Source: Candidatus Melainabacteria bacterium (GTDB taxonomy: Bacteria > Cyanobacteriota > Vampirovibrionia > 2-02-FULL-35-15). Taken from it: a stretch of DNA of 64,000 nucleotides. Positions 9,003-18,360 of this stretch are shown here, in pieces. The notes beneath the pieces were generated by a model. That model saw only the letters and a list, made by a program, of their open reading frames with translations. It made no database searches and was not told the DNA's origin. The stretch is taken from assembly GCA_023250195.1 (NCBI GenBank), contig JAHFBF010000002.1:372001-436000 (forward strand). The letters run 5' to 3'. Within the stretch, counting starts at the first letter, position 1. Every line of letters starts with the position of its first letter. A program made the translations under genes and the position numbers.

Positions 9003-9563
9003 CTAAGAAAACGTCCGATTAAATCTTTGTTGTTGGTAATATGGCAGTTGACCCAAGCCCAAATTATAGGCATATGGATTATCAAAACCCAATTGGGATC
9101 CATAAACAAGTTGATCAAGATTTACTCCACTTGCAGTTCGATATGAAGGTAGTGTTATAGTTTCAGCTCCATTACGAGCTCTATGAACACTGAAGCCAGG
9201 TCTATATACCCCGTTAGAAAAAACTCCAGGAACAGTAAAGTCATATCCACCAACATTTCGTGCAATTTGACGAGCTGGACGAGCTGGCTGTACTCGTGCT
9301 GTTGACAATGGTACTCGCGCTACTGCAAATGGTACTCGCGCTACTGCAAATGGTACTCGCGCTACTGCAAATGGTACTCGCGCTACTGCAAATGGTACTT
9401 GTGCTATTGGCACTTGTACACGAAATACTGGCACTTGTGGATGAAACACTGGCACTTGTTGAAGCGCTGGCCGGTAAGATCTAAGGTGAAAAATAAACAT
9501 AACTAAATAAATTACTCCTAATTTAGGAACAATCAAGTAAGATGAATTATTACTTTTAAACAT
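9003..9563 (-). CDS. repeat-containing envelope protein, unknown
   Basis: A 186-residue product with a hydrophobic N-terminus (YLIVPKLGVIYLVMFIF). The middle is built from near-identical 7-residue units (VARVPFA) encoded by a 21-bp tandem repeat, and the end is rich in Tyr, Asn and Gly. The minus frame is preferred over the shadow ORF 9260-9484 because it extends well beyond the repeat on both sides and carries the membrane segment. A weak TAGGG-like site precedes ATG. Codon use in the repeat is more GC-rich than its neighbours. Function unknown; it looks like a surface or structural protein. Confidence 0.6.
   Translation of the reverse strand: MFKSNNSSYLIVPKLGVIYLVMFIFHLRSYRPALQQVPVFHPQVPVFRVQVPIAQVPFAVARVPFAVARVPFAVARVPFAVARVPLSTARVQPARPARQIARNVGGYDFTVPGVFSNGVYRPGFSVHRARNGAETITLPSYRTASGVNLDQLVYGSQLGFDNPYAYNLGLGQLPYYQQQRFNRTFS
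9310..9393 (-). repeat. 21-bp tandem repeat, four exact copies
   Basis: The unit ggtactcgcgctactgcaaat is repeated four times without change, followed by a diverged fifth unit (ggtacttgtgctattgg...). It encodes a heptad with Val-Pro-Phe on the minus strand. The lack of divergence indicates recent expansion, so copy number may vary between strains. Confidence 0.95.
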
Positions 9564-9602
9564 TAACCCTAAGTTAAATTGCCGGATTAATTAGAAATAA
9601 CA

Positions 9603-9722
9603 TGTTTTTGCCTACAGGCATCCTTGCTCATTCTTCGCTTGTCGGGCTTTCCAAAGTGCTTCTAGTCTGCCATTTGTAACGTTCTACAGATTTTATCGAA
9701 TAAATCGTCAAAATCTTACCAG
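9603..9722 (-). repeat. two-hairpin dispersed element, copy 1
   Basis: This interval matches the element at 47766 (tttttgcct..., gctcattcttcgcttg, tcgggcttt, caaagtgc/cat-agtgc, ttgtaac) and the one at 44984 (aaagtgc-tct-ttg, then a hairpin with loop tcgaataaatcg). It belongs to the family described under findings. The last hairpin is agattttatcga / tcgtcaaaatct. Between 9564 and 10094 there is no gene; besides this element I see the TPP riboswitch and a direct repeat. Confidence 0.65.
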
Positions 9723-9864
9723 ATAAATAGTTTACTTAGAAATATTGCATAAGCTAGGCAACAACAATAATACTAATAAAGCACCATATCATTTCAACAT
9801 TCATTAAAAAATCTTCTATATGTTAATATTCCATATGTTAATAGTGCAACTTGGGAGTGCAATT

Positions 9865-10016
9865 CTAGAAAATCAGAGGATCAGAAAATCAGAATTTAGG
9901 TCTTGGGTTTTTAGAAAAGCTGAGAAGTGGAAACACTAATCCCTGAACCTGATCCAGGTAATGCTGGCGGAGGAATACTAGAGAATCAGAGAAGCAGAAA
10001 TCAGAGAATTAGAAAA
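9865..10016 (+). repeat. TCAGA-rich direct repeats flanking the riboswitch
   Basis: Two similar purine-rich blocks, 9865-9898 (tctagaaaatcagaggatc...) and 9976-10016 (actagagaatcagagaagc...), flank the TPP riboswitch. Each contains several aatcagag-like units. The first block could base-pair poorly or compete with P1 of the aptamer (ttctag with ctagagaa). I cannot tell whether this is functional or a duplication. Confidence 0.6.
9896..9975 (+). promoter_or_regulatory. TPP riboswitch (THI element)
   Basis: The conserved thiamin pyrophosphate aptamer cores are present in order: gctgaga, then ccctgaacctgatccaggt-aatgctggcggagg. The CUGAGA and CCUGAUCNNGNUAAUNCNGCGNAGG strings are diagnostic. 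It lies about 120 nt before thiG and should repress thiG-thiC when TPP is bound. I do not see a clear terminator with a T-run before the TTG start except tttgtttttttaat at 10016-10030, which lacks a strong stem. Control may therefore act on translation through the aaaggtgg site. Confidence 0.93.
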
Positions 10017-10094
10017 TTTGTTTTTTTAATAGATACTTTGAATTGTTCTCTAATACTTTTAGAAACCACGCCACTAAAATAAAGGTGGTTTACA

Positions 10095-10895
10095 TTGAAA
10101 TCAGTTTTAGATCCACAAATAAAAAAAGATGAATTAATAATTAGTGGGAAAACTTTCCAATCAAGATTAATGATTGGAACCGGGAAATTTACAGATTTTA
10201 GAACTATGAATGAGGCTCACGAAAAATCCGGAGCTCAAATTATAACTGTAGCCATTCGAAGAGTAGATTTAAATGCTCCTGGACATGCCGGACTCTTAGA
10301 TCAAATTGATATGAATAAATATTGGATTTTACCAAATACGGCAGGATGCCAGACAAAAGAAGAAGCAGTAAGAGTAGCTAAACTTAGCCGTGAAATGGGA
10401 ATTAACAATTGGATTAAACTTGAAGTAATCCCGGATTCAAAATATCTTTTACCCGATCCAATTGCTACTTTTAAAGCTGCTCGTGAACTTATTGAAGATG
10501 GATTTGTAGTTTTACCTTACATAAATGCAGATCCTGTCTTAGCTAAAAGACTTGAAGAAATAGGTTGTGCTACTGTAATGCCGCTTGGTTCTCCAATAGG
10601 CTCAGGACAGGGGGTAAAATGTGCAGCAAATATTGAAATAATAATTAAACAATCCTCTGTGCCGGTTATAGTCGATGCAGGATTGGGCGTGCCTTCAGAA
10701 GCAGCACAAGTAATGGAAATGGGAGCAGATGCTATTTTAGTTAACACAGCAATTGCATGTGCAAAAAATCCTGCACAAATGGCAGAGGCTTTTAGACTTG
10801 GAGTAGAAGCTGGAAGAAAAGCATATCTTGCCGGAAGGATTCCTATAAAAGAATATGCTAGTGCTTCTAGTCAAAAAGAAGGTGTAGTACGGTAG
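10095..10895 (+). CDS. thiG: thiazole synthase
   Basis: A 266-residue TIM-barrel enzyme that forms the thiazole phosphate of thiamin from deoxyxylulose phosphate, dehydroglycine/iminoglycine and ThiS thiocarboxylate. ThiG motifs such as LMIGTGKF, the NTAGC segment, [13 protein letters not shown] and [11 protein letters not shown] are visible. The start is TTG at 10095, preceded by AAAGGTGG at correct spacing. It is under the TPP riboswitch and followed by thiC after 91 nt. No thiS, thiF, thiH or thiO is seen here, so the rest of the pathway must be elsewhere. Confidence 0.95.
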   Translation: MKSVLDPQIKKDELIISGKTFQSRLMIGTGKFTDFRTMNEAHEKSGAQIITVAIRRVDLNAPGHAGLLDQIDMNKYWILPNTAGCQTKEEAVRVAKLSREMGINNWIKLEVIPDSKYLLPDPIATFKAARELIEDGFVVLPYINADPVLAKRLEEIGCATVMPLGSPIGSGQGVKCAANIEIIIKQSSVPVIVDAGLGVPSEAAQVMEMGADAILVNTAIACAKNPAQMAEAFRLGVEAGRKAYLAGRIPIKEYASASSQKEGVVR

Positions 10896-10943
10896 AAGGC
10901 ACTTTAAAACCTGCCTATACATAGGCTAAGGAATAATTTGTAA

Positions 10944-10965
10944 GGGCAAACCGATGTGTTTGTCC
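10944..10965 (+). repeat. short palindromic repeat (gggcaaac...gtttgtcc)
   Basis: In the thiG-thiC gap the arms gggcaaac and gtttgtcc, with loop cgatgt, make an 8-bp stem with one G-T pair. The same sequence with compensating changes occurs at 42968 (gggtaaac-caatgt-gtttgcct). A smaller inverted repeat gcctat-ac-ataggc lies just before it at 10913-10926. The form resembles small dispersed repeats of Cyanobacteria. Confidence 0.75.
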
Positions 10966-10986
10966 AAATAAAAAAGGGGTAAATAA

Positions 10987-12345
<1,359 letters not shown>

Positions 12346-12529
12346 TCAATACAATACAATGCTTTACTAACAGTTAACTCATTATTAACTTACTATAAGA
12401 AAATGATGTAAATTAGCCATTATTAGTCTTTCACGCAACATATTAAAAAAATTTAATCTGCAATGTTTGACTTTTTAATTGCTCTTTAGAATTAATGATT
12501 GCTAGCATCAACTTAAGGTATTAAACAAG

Positions 12530-13627
12530 ATGTCTCTCGATAATAAAAGAATAGCTGGCAGTCCTTTCACTGTTAACAGGTTTCCAAGAATAAAGAACAC
12601 TGGTACCTCTCCTTCTGAAAAAGTTGCTGAAGAATTAACCTTTATAGATGATAAAACTGCATCAAAAAAACAAGAAGCAAGATACACTGCAGCTTATCAA
12701 GCTCACTACTTTCAAAGCAATATAACCAGCAAGAAACCAGATGATTACAATGACTACGAATATCAATACTACTCAGTATGGAAACTTATTAAAGAGCAAT
12801 ATTATGATGGAACATTCAATAATCAGGATTGGAATGTCTGGGAAAATGCTTTCAAAGACAAACTAAACTCAAGTAAAGATGTTGAACTAGCTGTTTCAAT
12901 CATGTTAAGCAGCCTGGGTGATGATTACAGTTACATGAAGCTAAAAAGTGAATTAACAACAACTTCCACGACTACTGGAGAGAAAGATATCTATGCAGCA
13001 ATATTGAAAGGAAATATAGGTTATATAAGAATAAAAAGAATGACAAATAAAACGTCCTATGATTTTACAGATCAATTAATTGGATTGTTAAATAAAAATG
13101 GATTAATAATTGATCTCAGAGATAACCCCGGGGGAACCCAGGATTCTGCTTTTTCTATATCAGAGTCATTATTACAAAACGATGCTATAGAAGGATACAA
13201 AGTAAATAAAGGAGATTATGTAGAAGAGATAAAAACCAGGCATGCAGGATTACCATGTAAAGGACCTATCATAATTTTAATCAACAGTAAAACAGCCAGT
13301 GCTGCTGAAATACTTACCGCTATACTAAGTGAAAATGATATAGCAATTTCAGTTGGTGAAAGAACTTTTGGTAAGAACACTATTCAACACTACAGTGATC
13401 ATCCGGAATTTTTTATCAGATATTCTGTAGCCAAATATTTGACTCCAAGTCATACTGATATAGAAGGCTTTGGAATAATTCCTGACTTAGAGGTAAAACT
13501 TAGCAAAGAATCCTTACGAGATAAAAACGGGCCTTGGTTTCACTATGGGACAGACATAAAAAATTGTGACAAAGACATACAATTAAATGCCGCTATAAAA
13601 CTATTAAGAACTCTTGTGTCCACTTAA
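12530..13627 (+). CDS. S41-family peptidase-like protein without signal peptide
   Basis: A 365-residue protein with an S41 (C-terminal processing/tail-specific protease) catalytic domain. GNIGYIRIKRM, IIDLRDNPGG and NSKTASAAEIL carry the nucleophile S257, and GERTFGKNT the general-base K282. Both catalytic residues are present. The helical region before the catalytic domain (YYSVWKLIKEQYYDG) is as in CtpA. However, the PDZ domain that normally sits there is reduced or missing and there is no signal peptide. CtpA matures D1 in Cyanobacteria, but here no such substrate exists and the lack of a signal suggests a cytoplasmic role. Start ATG has a weak binding site. Confidence 0.8.
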   Translation: MSLDNKRIAGSPFTVNRFPRIKNTGTSPSEKVAEELTFIDDKTASKKQEARYTAAYQAHYFQSNITSKKPDDYNDYEYQYYSVWKLIKEQYYDGTFNNQDWNVWENAFKDKLNSSKDVELAVSIMLSSLGDDYSYMKLKSELTTTSTTTGEKDIYAAILKGNIGYIRIKRMTNKTSYDFTDQLIGLLNKNGLIIDLRDNPGGTQDSAFSISESLLQNDAIEGYKVNKGDYVEEIKTRHAGLPCKGPIIILINSKTASAAEILTAILSENDIAISVGERTFGKNTIQHYSDHPEFFIRYSVAKYLTPSHTDIEGFGIIPDLEVKLSKESLRDKNGPWFHYGTDIKNCDKDIQLNAAIKLLRTLVST

Positions 13628-13749
13628 CCATTTACAGATTACATACATTAAGGGCAAATAAAACACAAAAAATCTATTTTATCTTTAAGGGATTTCTATA
13701 AAGAATAATGCTATTATTTTTAGAAATAGTTCTATAAACAAAAAATATT

Positions 13750-15174
13750 ATGGAAATTGGATTTTATGGAGCGGCGCAAACTGTAACTGGCTCCTTATTT
13801 GTAATCACTCTTAATAGTAGTCACAGTAAGAAAAAAATTCTTATTGACTCCGGGCTTTTTCAAGATGGCGGGATTATAAAACACAATCAACTGCCTGGAG
13901 ACTTAAAACCCGAAGAAATAGAAGCAGTATTATTGACTCATGCTCATCTTGATCACACTGGCAGGCTCCCAATACTAGTTGCAAATCCAAGCAAAACAAA
14001 AAGATTTGCAGGAGAAATCTTTGCAACAGCACCAACACAGGATCTGACTCAAATAGTCTTAAACGATTGTAGTTTTCTAATGGAAGAAGAAGTAGAGAGA
14101 CGAAAGAAAAAATATGGTGAAGATATTAAGCCACTCTATACTGAAGAACATGTTGCAAGAATAATGAGAAGATTTACTCAACCTGTCGAATATAATAAGC
14201 CTGTTGATATAATTCCTGGAGTTGTTAGAGCTACATATTTTAATGCCGGACATATTTTAGGAGCTAGTTCTATTCGTCTTGAAATAGATGATGGTAGAGC
14301 AAAAGTAATTACTTTCTCAGGTGATATAGGAAATGATGGCAAGCCTTTTATTGATGACCCAGTATTTCCACAAACTTCAGATTTTGTAGTAGAGGAATGC
14401 ACCTACGGTGACAGAAACCATAAACCAATAGATTTATCAACAGCAGAATTCTACAGCATTATTAGGGAGACCTTTAACAGGAGTGGAAATGTTTTTATAC
14501 CTGCATTTGCAATTGAAAGAACACAAGAAATTTTATATTTCATTAAACAGGGAATTAAATCTAATGAGATTCCAAAAGACACAAAAGTTTTTCTTGATTC
14601 ACCAATGGCTATTGAAGCCACAAGCGTTTTCAATCGTTACCCAGAATTTTACAGTCAAAAAGCACAGGAGCTTATAAGAAGTGGTTATAGTCTTTTTGAT
14701 TTTGAAACCCTGCAATTCTCAAGGACTCCTGCCGATTCAAAAGCAATAAATGAAGTAAAAGGAGGAGCAATAATCATTGCAGGATCAGGAATGTGCAATG
14801 GCGGCAGAATCCTTCACCATATGAAGCATAATTTAGGAAGAGAGGAGTGTAGCTTTATCTTCTTAAACTATGCTCCACCCGGATCTTTGCCCAGACAAAT
14901 AGTTGAGAAGAAATTCAGAGCAGGAAATGGTACAGAATATATTAGAATTTATGGATTTGATATTCCTATAAGAGCTCAAATCCATACAATTAATGGCTTT
15001 TCAGCTCATGCAGGACAAAGAAAACTTCTGGAATGGGCTGAACACACTGAAAATCCACAAAAAATATTTCTTGCCCATGGAAGTGAGAAGCCAATGCAAA
15101 CATTTGCCGGTGAGCTTAAGGCAAGAGGATTTAATGTAGAAATGCCTGAACAAAACCAAACATTCAGAATATAG
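13750..15174 (+). CDS. beta-CASP metallo-beta-lactamase RNase
   Basis: A 474-residue MBL-fold nuclease of the CPSF73/YSH1-like bacterial group. The metal-binding motif HAHLDH is intact at residues 64-69, and the rest of the core is present (FNAGHILGASSI, FSGDIG). The beta-CASP part has SGMCNGGRILHHMK and a C-terminal HTINGFSAHAG plus LAHGSEKPMQ. Such enzymes process or degrade RNA. It is the catalytically competent beta-CASP protein of this window, in contrast to the degenerate RNase J homologue at 56705. It ends 12 nt before the convergent Tic20-like gene. Confidence 0.88.
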   Translation: MEIGFYGAAQTVTGSLFVITLNSSHSKKKILIDSGLFQDGGIIKHNQLPGDLKPEEIEAVLLTHAHLDHTGRLPILVANPSKTKRFAGEIFATAPTQDLTQIVLNDCSFLMEEEVERRKKKYGEDIKPLYTEEHVARIMRRFTQPVEYNKPVDIIPGVVRATYFNAGHILGASSIRLEIDDGRAKVITFSGDIGNDGKPFIDDPVFPQTSDFVVEECTYGDRNHKPIDLSTAEFYSIIRETFNRSGNVFIPAFAIERTQEILYFIKQGIKSNEIPKDTKVFLDSPMAIEATSVFNRYPEFYSQKAQELIRSGYSLFDFETLQFSRTPADSKAINEVKGGAIIIAGSGMCNGGRILHHMKHNLGREECSFIFLNYAPPGSLPRQIVEKKFRAGNGTEYIRIYGFDIPIRAQIHTINGFSAHAGQRKLLEWAEHTENPQKIFLAHGSEKPMQTFAGELKARGFNVEMPEQNQTFRI

Positions 15175-15186
15175 AAATTATTCAAT

Positions 15187-15591
15187 CTACCGCAACATTC
15201 TATTTGCAATTTGAGAAATATATGGAATATTTGTATACTTGCCAAACAAAGAAGAAATCACACAATAAATAATAAGTGCAAGTAATCCATAGTGAAAGAT
15301 GGTTTGTAAAACACCATGAACAGCATGCAAAGCATCAGTTATAAGAGATGAAAGAGGAATCAATCCGATTATTTGAATAATAAGTGAGAACAAAATAGCA
15401 AATCCCTGAGGGATAAACATAAAAAGCAATCCGACAAAAATAGACTGGTAACAGTGAAATCGAATAAAATCTTTTTGATCAAAATAACTGCGTGAAGAGA
15501 TTAAAAGCCATATAAGTCCCCATATTCCTAACGTCAAGTAAGTTAGTCCAGCCCCAATCTTTTCTTTTACATCTGGTATTTGTGTCGGCAT
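15187..15591 (-). CDS. Tic20-like membrane protein
   Basis: A 134-residue protein with about four hydrophobic segments. The segment FIRFHCYQSIFVGLLF (compare RFNAMQAI in Tic20) and the C-terminal GKYTNIPYISQIANRM (compare GEYAEIPTIS) resemble the Tic20 family, a component of chloroplast protein import with homologues in Cyanobacteria. The role in bacteria is not settled. It lies 2 nt downstream of hisS, so the two are likely co-transcribed. A DUF4870-type small membrane protein is the main alternative. The assignment rests on my recollection of the family pattern. Confidence 0.65.
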   Translation of the reverse strand: MPTQIPDVKEKIGAGLTYLTLGIWGLIWLLISSRSYFDQKDFIRFHCYQSIFVGLLFMFIPQGFAILFSLIIQIIGLIPLSSLITDALHAVHGVLQTIFHYGLLALIIYCVISSLFGKYTNIPYISQIANRMLR

Positions 15592-15593
15592 TT

Positions 15594-16883
15594 CTATTTT
15601 TTCACCTTACTGCACTCACCGCATAAGATCTTAATCAATTCATTTATATTATTCCCACATTTCATTTCTTCTCTTGATGAAAGATTCTTTAATTTAAAGC
15701 TATTAGAACCTTTTTCTTCATCCAGATAAAACAATATAAAATTTAATTTTTTTTTCACAGCAGCATCAATTTGTTTTGAAAGATTTGGTGGATTAAAATT
15801 AATCTCAACATTAATCTTTAAATCTTTTTTTTGAATCTCTTTACAGAGCTCATCAGTAATCTTAAAAATATCTTCCTGATTACTAAGAATCATAATTGAC
15901 ATAGTATTATTTTCAGGTGGATCTACTACCAACAATAATCTTTCTATTCCCATTGCCCAGCCAAATCCTGGTGTAGCAGGCCCACCTAAAGATTCAACCA
16001 GAGCATCATATCTGCCACCTGCACAAATTGTAGATTGTCCTTTTAAGACATCACTTGTAGATTTAATTTCAAATACAAAATCATTGTAATAATCAAGTCC
16101 ACGAACAAGATTTGGATTTGTTATTATATTTTTTACACTTTTCTGATCTTTATATAATCCAAGCAGATTTTTAATTTCTTCCCACCTTTCAGATGAAACC
16201 TGAGACAAAAATTCAATTGGCTTTTTAGCACCCGCATAGATTTCCTGATCTTTTTTTACTTTACAATCAAGCATTCTAAGCGGGTTTTGCTCATATCGAC
16301 GCTTGCAATCATCACATAAATCACCTAAAAAACCTTTTGTATATTTTTGAAAATATTCTTTATAGGCTTTCCTTGAATCAGAGTCTCCCAAAGAATTTAT
16401 TTCAATCCTAAAATCAATGTTAAGCTCAGAAAAAAGTGAATGTAAAAAGTAAATTGACTCAACTTCACATGAAACATTATTACTCCCCAGGACTTCAGCA
16501 TCTATCTGGTGGAACTGCCTATAGCGGCCGGTTTGAGCTCTTTCATATCTAAACATTGGTCCATATGCCCAGAGTTTCACTGGCTTTGGCTCTCTATGCA
16601 AACCATTTTCAATAAACGATCGCAATATACCAGCAGTTGCTTCAGGGCGTAAAGTAAGAGAACGATCACTTCTATCCAGGAAAGTATACATTTCCTTATT
16701 AACAATATCCGAGCTTTCACCAGCGCTTCTTTGAAAAAGCTCAGTGTGTTCAAAAATTGGAATTGTAATTTCTTTGAATGAGTAATATTCTAAATGTTTA
16801 CGAGTAACATTAATTATATTTTGCCATTTATCAGAGTCTTTCGGCAAAATATCCTGAGTTCCACGTGGTGATTGATATTTCAT
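15594..16883 (-). CDS. hisS: histidyl-tRNA synthetase
   Basis: A 429-residue class II aminoacyl-tRNA synthetase. Motif 2 is FRYERAQTGRYRQFHQIDAEV and the His-specific motif is LVRGLDYYNDFVFEI. Motif 3 is GFGWAMGIERLLL. A short anticodon-binding domain follows. The length is typical. The ATG start (MKYQSPRGTQDILP) matches the family. It is followed by the Tic20-like gene and preceded by mreD after 32 nt, all on the minus strand. Confidence 0.96.
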   Translation of the reverse strand: MKYQSPRGTQDILPKDSDKWQNIINVTRKHLEYYSFKEITIPIFEHTELFQRSAGESSDIVNKEMYTFLDRSDRSLTLRPEATAGILRSFIENGLHREPKPVKLWAYGPMFRYERAQTGRYRQFHQIDAEVLGSNNVSCEVESIYFLHSLFSELNIDFRIEINSLGDSDSRKAYKEYFQKYTKGFLGDLCDDCKRRYEQNPLRMLDCKVKKDQEIYAGAKKPIEFLSQVSSERWEEIKNLLGLYKDQKSVKNIITNPNLVRGLDYYNDFVFEIKSTSDVLKGQSTICAGGRYDALVESLGGPATPGFGWAMGIERLLLVVDPPENNTMSIMILSNQEDIFKITDELCKEIQKKDLKINVEINFNPPNLSKQIDAAVKKKLNFILFYLDEEKGSNSFKLKNLSSREEMKCGNNINELIKILCGECSKVKK

Positions 16884-16915
16884 ATGAATATCCTGACGTA
16901 AGATCTGAAAAATAT

Positions 16916-17440
16916 CTACCTAAGATGAAGCCTTTTAGTTACAAATTTCATGGTTATATAATAAAACGGCGCAAAAAGGGTATTTAAGGCAATTCCATTT
17001 AAGCCAACAAGCAAAGAACGATCAATAAGATTTATAGGATTATTAAAACTATACTGCCAGCCATTTAAGAAATCAACAGGAAAACTAATTAAAGAACAAA
17101 GTAAAATAAAAAATAAAAGCTCATCAGAAAAAAGATTTTTTACTAAAATACCTCCAAGTAAACCAAGCAAAGGGTAAGAAATGTAAAATACATGATCATA
17201 TAAAATATTTGCACTTAAAAAAGAGGAGATTATTCCAAATAAAGTCCCCATTAAAGGACCAAAAGATATTCCAATGAAAACTGAGCCTAAGAGTGTTAAA
17301 TTTGGCACTGTATCAAAATACATAAATCTGCTAAAGATTGAAATCTGTAAAACCCATGTAATTACAGCAATCAGAAAAACAAAAAAGTATTTAGGTGATT
17401 CTTTTCGGTTTTTGTTACTAATAAAGGTTACTTCAGACAT
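16916..17440 (-). CDS. mreD: MreD-like rod-shape membrane protein
   Basis: A 174-residue hydrophobic protein with about five membrane segments. The pattern SRFMYFDTVPNLTLLGSVFIGISFGPLMGTLFG is typical of MreD (PNL...G...G...G). MreD links MreB filaments to the peptidoglycan elongation machinery. MreB and MreC are not visible in the window, so the usual mreBCD cluster is split here, which lowers certainty slightly. Confidence 0.78.
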   Translation of the reverse strand: MSEVTFISNKNRKESPKYFFVFLIAVITWVLQISIFSRFMYFDTVPNLTLLGSVFIGISFGPLMGTLFGIISSFLSANILYDHVFYISYPLLGLLGGILVKNLFSDELLFFILLCSLISFPVDFLNGWQYSFNNPINLIDRSLLVGLNGIALNTLFAPFYYITMKFVTKRLHLR

Positions 17441-17521
17441 AAATATCCATCTATCGTATTATAATTTAAGATAAATTAACTATCCGAATACTGAAAGATT
17501 ATTAATGTTTTTACAAGATCC

Positions 17522-17630
17522 TAAGTGAAGGTTTGTCTTTATACGACAAACTGGAACGTTGTTAATAAACGACACTAAAAGCGAAATAATTTGCGTAGGC
17601 AAAAACCAAAGCAAATTATGGAGCGTTTAC
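17522..17630 (+). repeat. two-hairpin dispersed element, copy 2
   Basis: Forward-oriented copy: aagtgaaggttt, hairpin aggtttgtc/cgacaaact, ggaacgt linker, ctaaaagcgaaat, second hairpin ataatttgc/gcaaattat, then ggagcg. An ATG with a nine-codon reading frame follows the GGAG, which is unlikely to be a gene. The element ends 41 nt before tRNA-Gln. See findings for the family comparison. Confidence 0.75.
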
Positions 17631-17671
17631 AAAAATGGATAGAAAACTGAAAATTAAAAAATGACTCTTAT

Positions 17672-17743
17672 TGGGGAGTCGCCAAGTGGTAAGGCATCGG
17701 GTTTTGGTCCCGACATTCGTGGGTTCGAATCCTACCTCCCCAG
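17672..17743 (+). tRNA. trnQ: tRNA-Gln (TTG anticodon)
   Basis: A 72-nt cloverleaf. The acceptor stem is TGGGGAG/CTCCCCA and the D arm is GCC-AAGTGGTAA-GGC. The anticodon stem is TCGGG/CCCGA with loop TTTTGGT (anticodon TTG), and the T arm is GTGGG-TTCGAAT-CCTAC. The discriminator base is G. CCA is not encoded. The T-A first acceptor pair is typical of bacterial tRNA-Gln. Confidence 0.97.
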
Positions 17744-17783
17744 CTTTTATTGTCTATCTAAGTTATAATCGTACTTACTTGCA

Positions 17784-18281
17784 ATGAGAATAGAAAAAGC
17801 AACTCAAGCTGATGTGAGAGATATTGTTTCTTTAAATAAGCAATTTCATCTGGATGGTATTCCAGAGTTTAGATGGGATAAAGAATCATGGATTTCAAGT
17901 CAAATTGAAGATGGAAACTATCTTGTACTTAAAGTAGATCCCAAAACAATTTATGGTGCTGCTTGTGTACAACTAAACTCTGAATATGTAAAAAGTATGG
18001 GACACACTGACTCAGATGCTTATGTTGAAGCGATAGCGATTCATAAGGATAAACATAATTCAGGAATTATACTACCATTTATAAGAACTATAATTGATTT
18101 AGCAAAAAGTAGTGAAAAAGGTAAAGTGGTTGGAGAGTCATTTGTTGCTTACGAACATGATGATTTAATAAGAAAAGCAGGTTTTACTATTGGCGAAAAT
18201 CGGGAATGGTATGGTCATCAATATTTTGTGTTTTGGGCATCTGTATCTGATTTAGAAAGAAAATATAGGTTACGTAAATAG
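17784..18281 (+). CDS. GNAT-type acetyltransferase
   Basis: A 165-residue protein starting MRIEKATQADVRDIVSLNKQFH, the usual beta1-alpha1 opening of GNAT acyltransferases. A central strand (AYVEAIAIHKDKHNSGI) occupies the place of the acetyl-CoA binding motif A, but the classic Q/RxxGxG/A is poorly kept. The substrate is unknown. It follows tRNA-Gln by 40 nt and a TATAAT-like hexamer lies in that gap. It is convergent with the fic gene and a copy of the AAATCGTCCCGCAAGCCCAG repeat lies between them. Confidence 0.65.
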   Translation: MRIEKATQADVRDIVSLNKQFHLDGIPEFRWDKESWISSQIEDGNYLVLKVDPKTIYGAACVQLNSEYVKSMGHTDSDAYVEAIAIHKDKHNSGIILPFIRTIIDLAKSSEKGKVVGESFVAYEHDDLIRKAGFTIGENREWYGHQYFVFWASVSDLERKYRLRK

Positions 18282-18322
18282 TATAACTTTGTTAATAAGC
18301 AAACTTGTGGCTAATATTTTTC

Positions 18323-18357
18323 CTCAAAAAAGTTCTAAAATCGTCCCGCAAGCCCAG
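18323..18357 (+). repeat. 35-nt 3'-flank repeat, copy 1
   Basis: ctcaaaaaagttctaaaat followed by cgtcccgcaagcccag. Copy 2 (22566-22600) differs at only two positions and a shorter copy 3 is at 28815-28837. All three sit directly downstream of plus-strand genes in the 18-29 kb part. No strong self-complementarity is apparent. Confidence 0.9.
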
Positions 18358-18360
18358 AAG

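Noticed and set aside
9260-9484. Plus-strand 74-aa ORF over the tandem repeat
   Set aside because: It is confined to the repeat region and its composition (LLQMVLA repeats) is a by-product of the 21-bp unit; the minus frame is longer, has a membrane segment and non-repeat flanks.
10913-10926. gcctat-ac-ataggc as a regulatory palindrome before thiC
   Set aside because: Only 6-bp arms; could be chance next to the better-supported repeat at 10944.
17631-17664. Nine-codon leader peptide before tRNA-Gln (ATG after GGAGCG)
   Set aside because: Too short to support, no amino-acid bias and no regulated gene follows directly.
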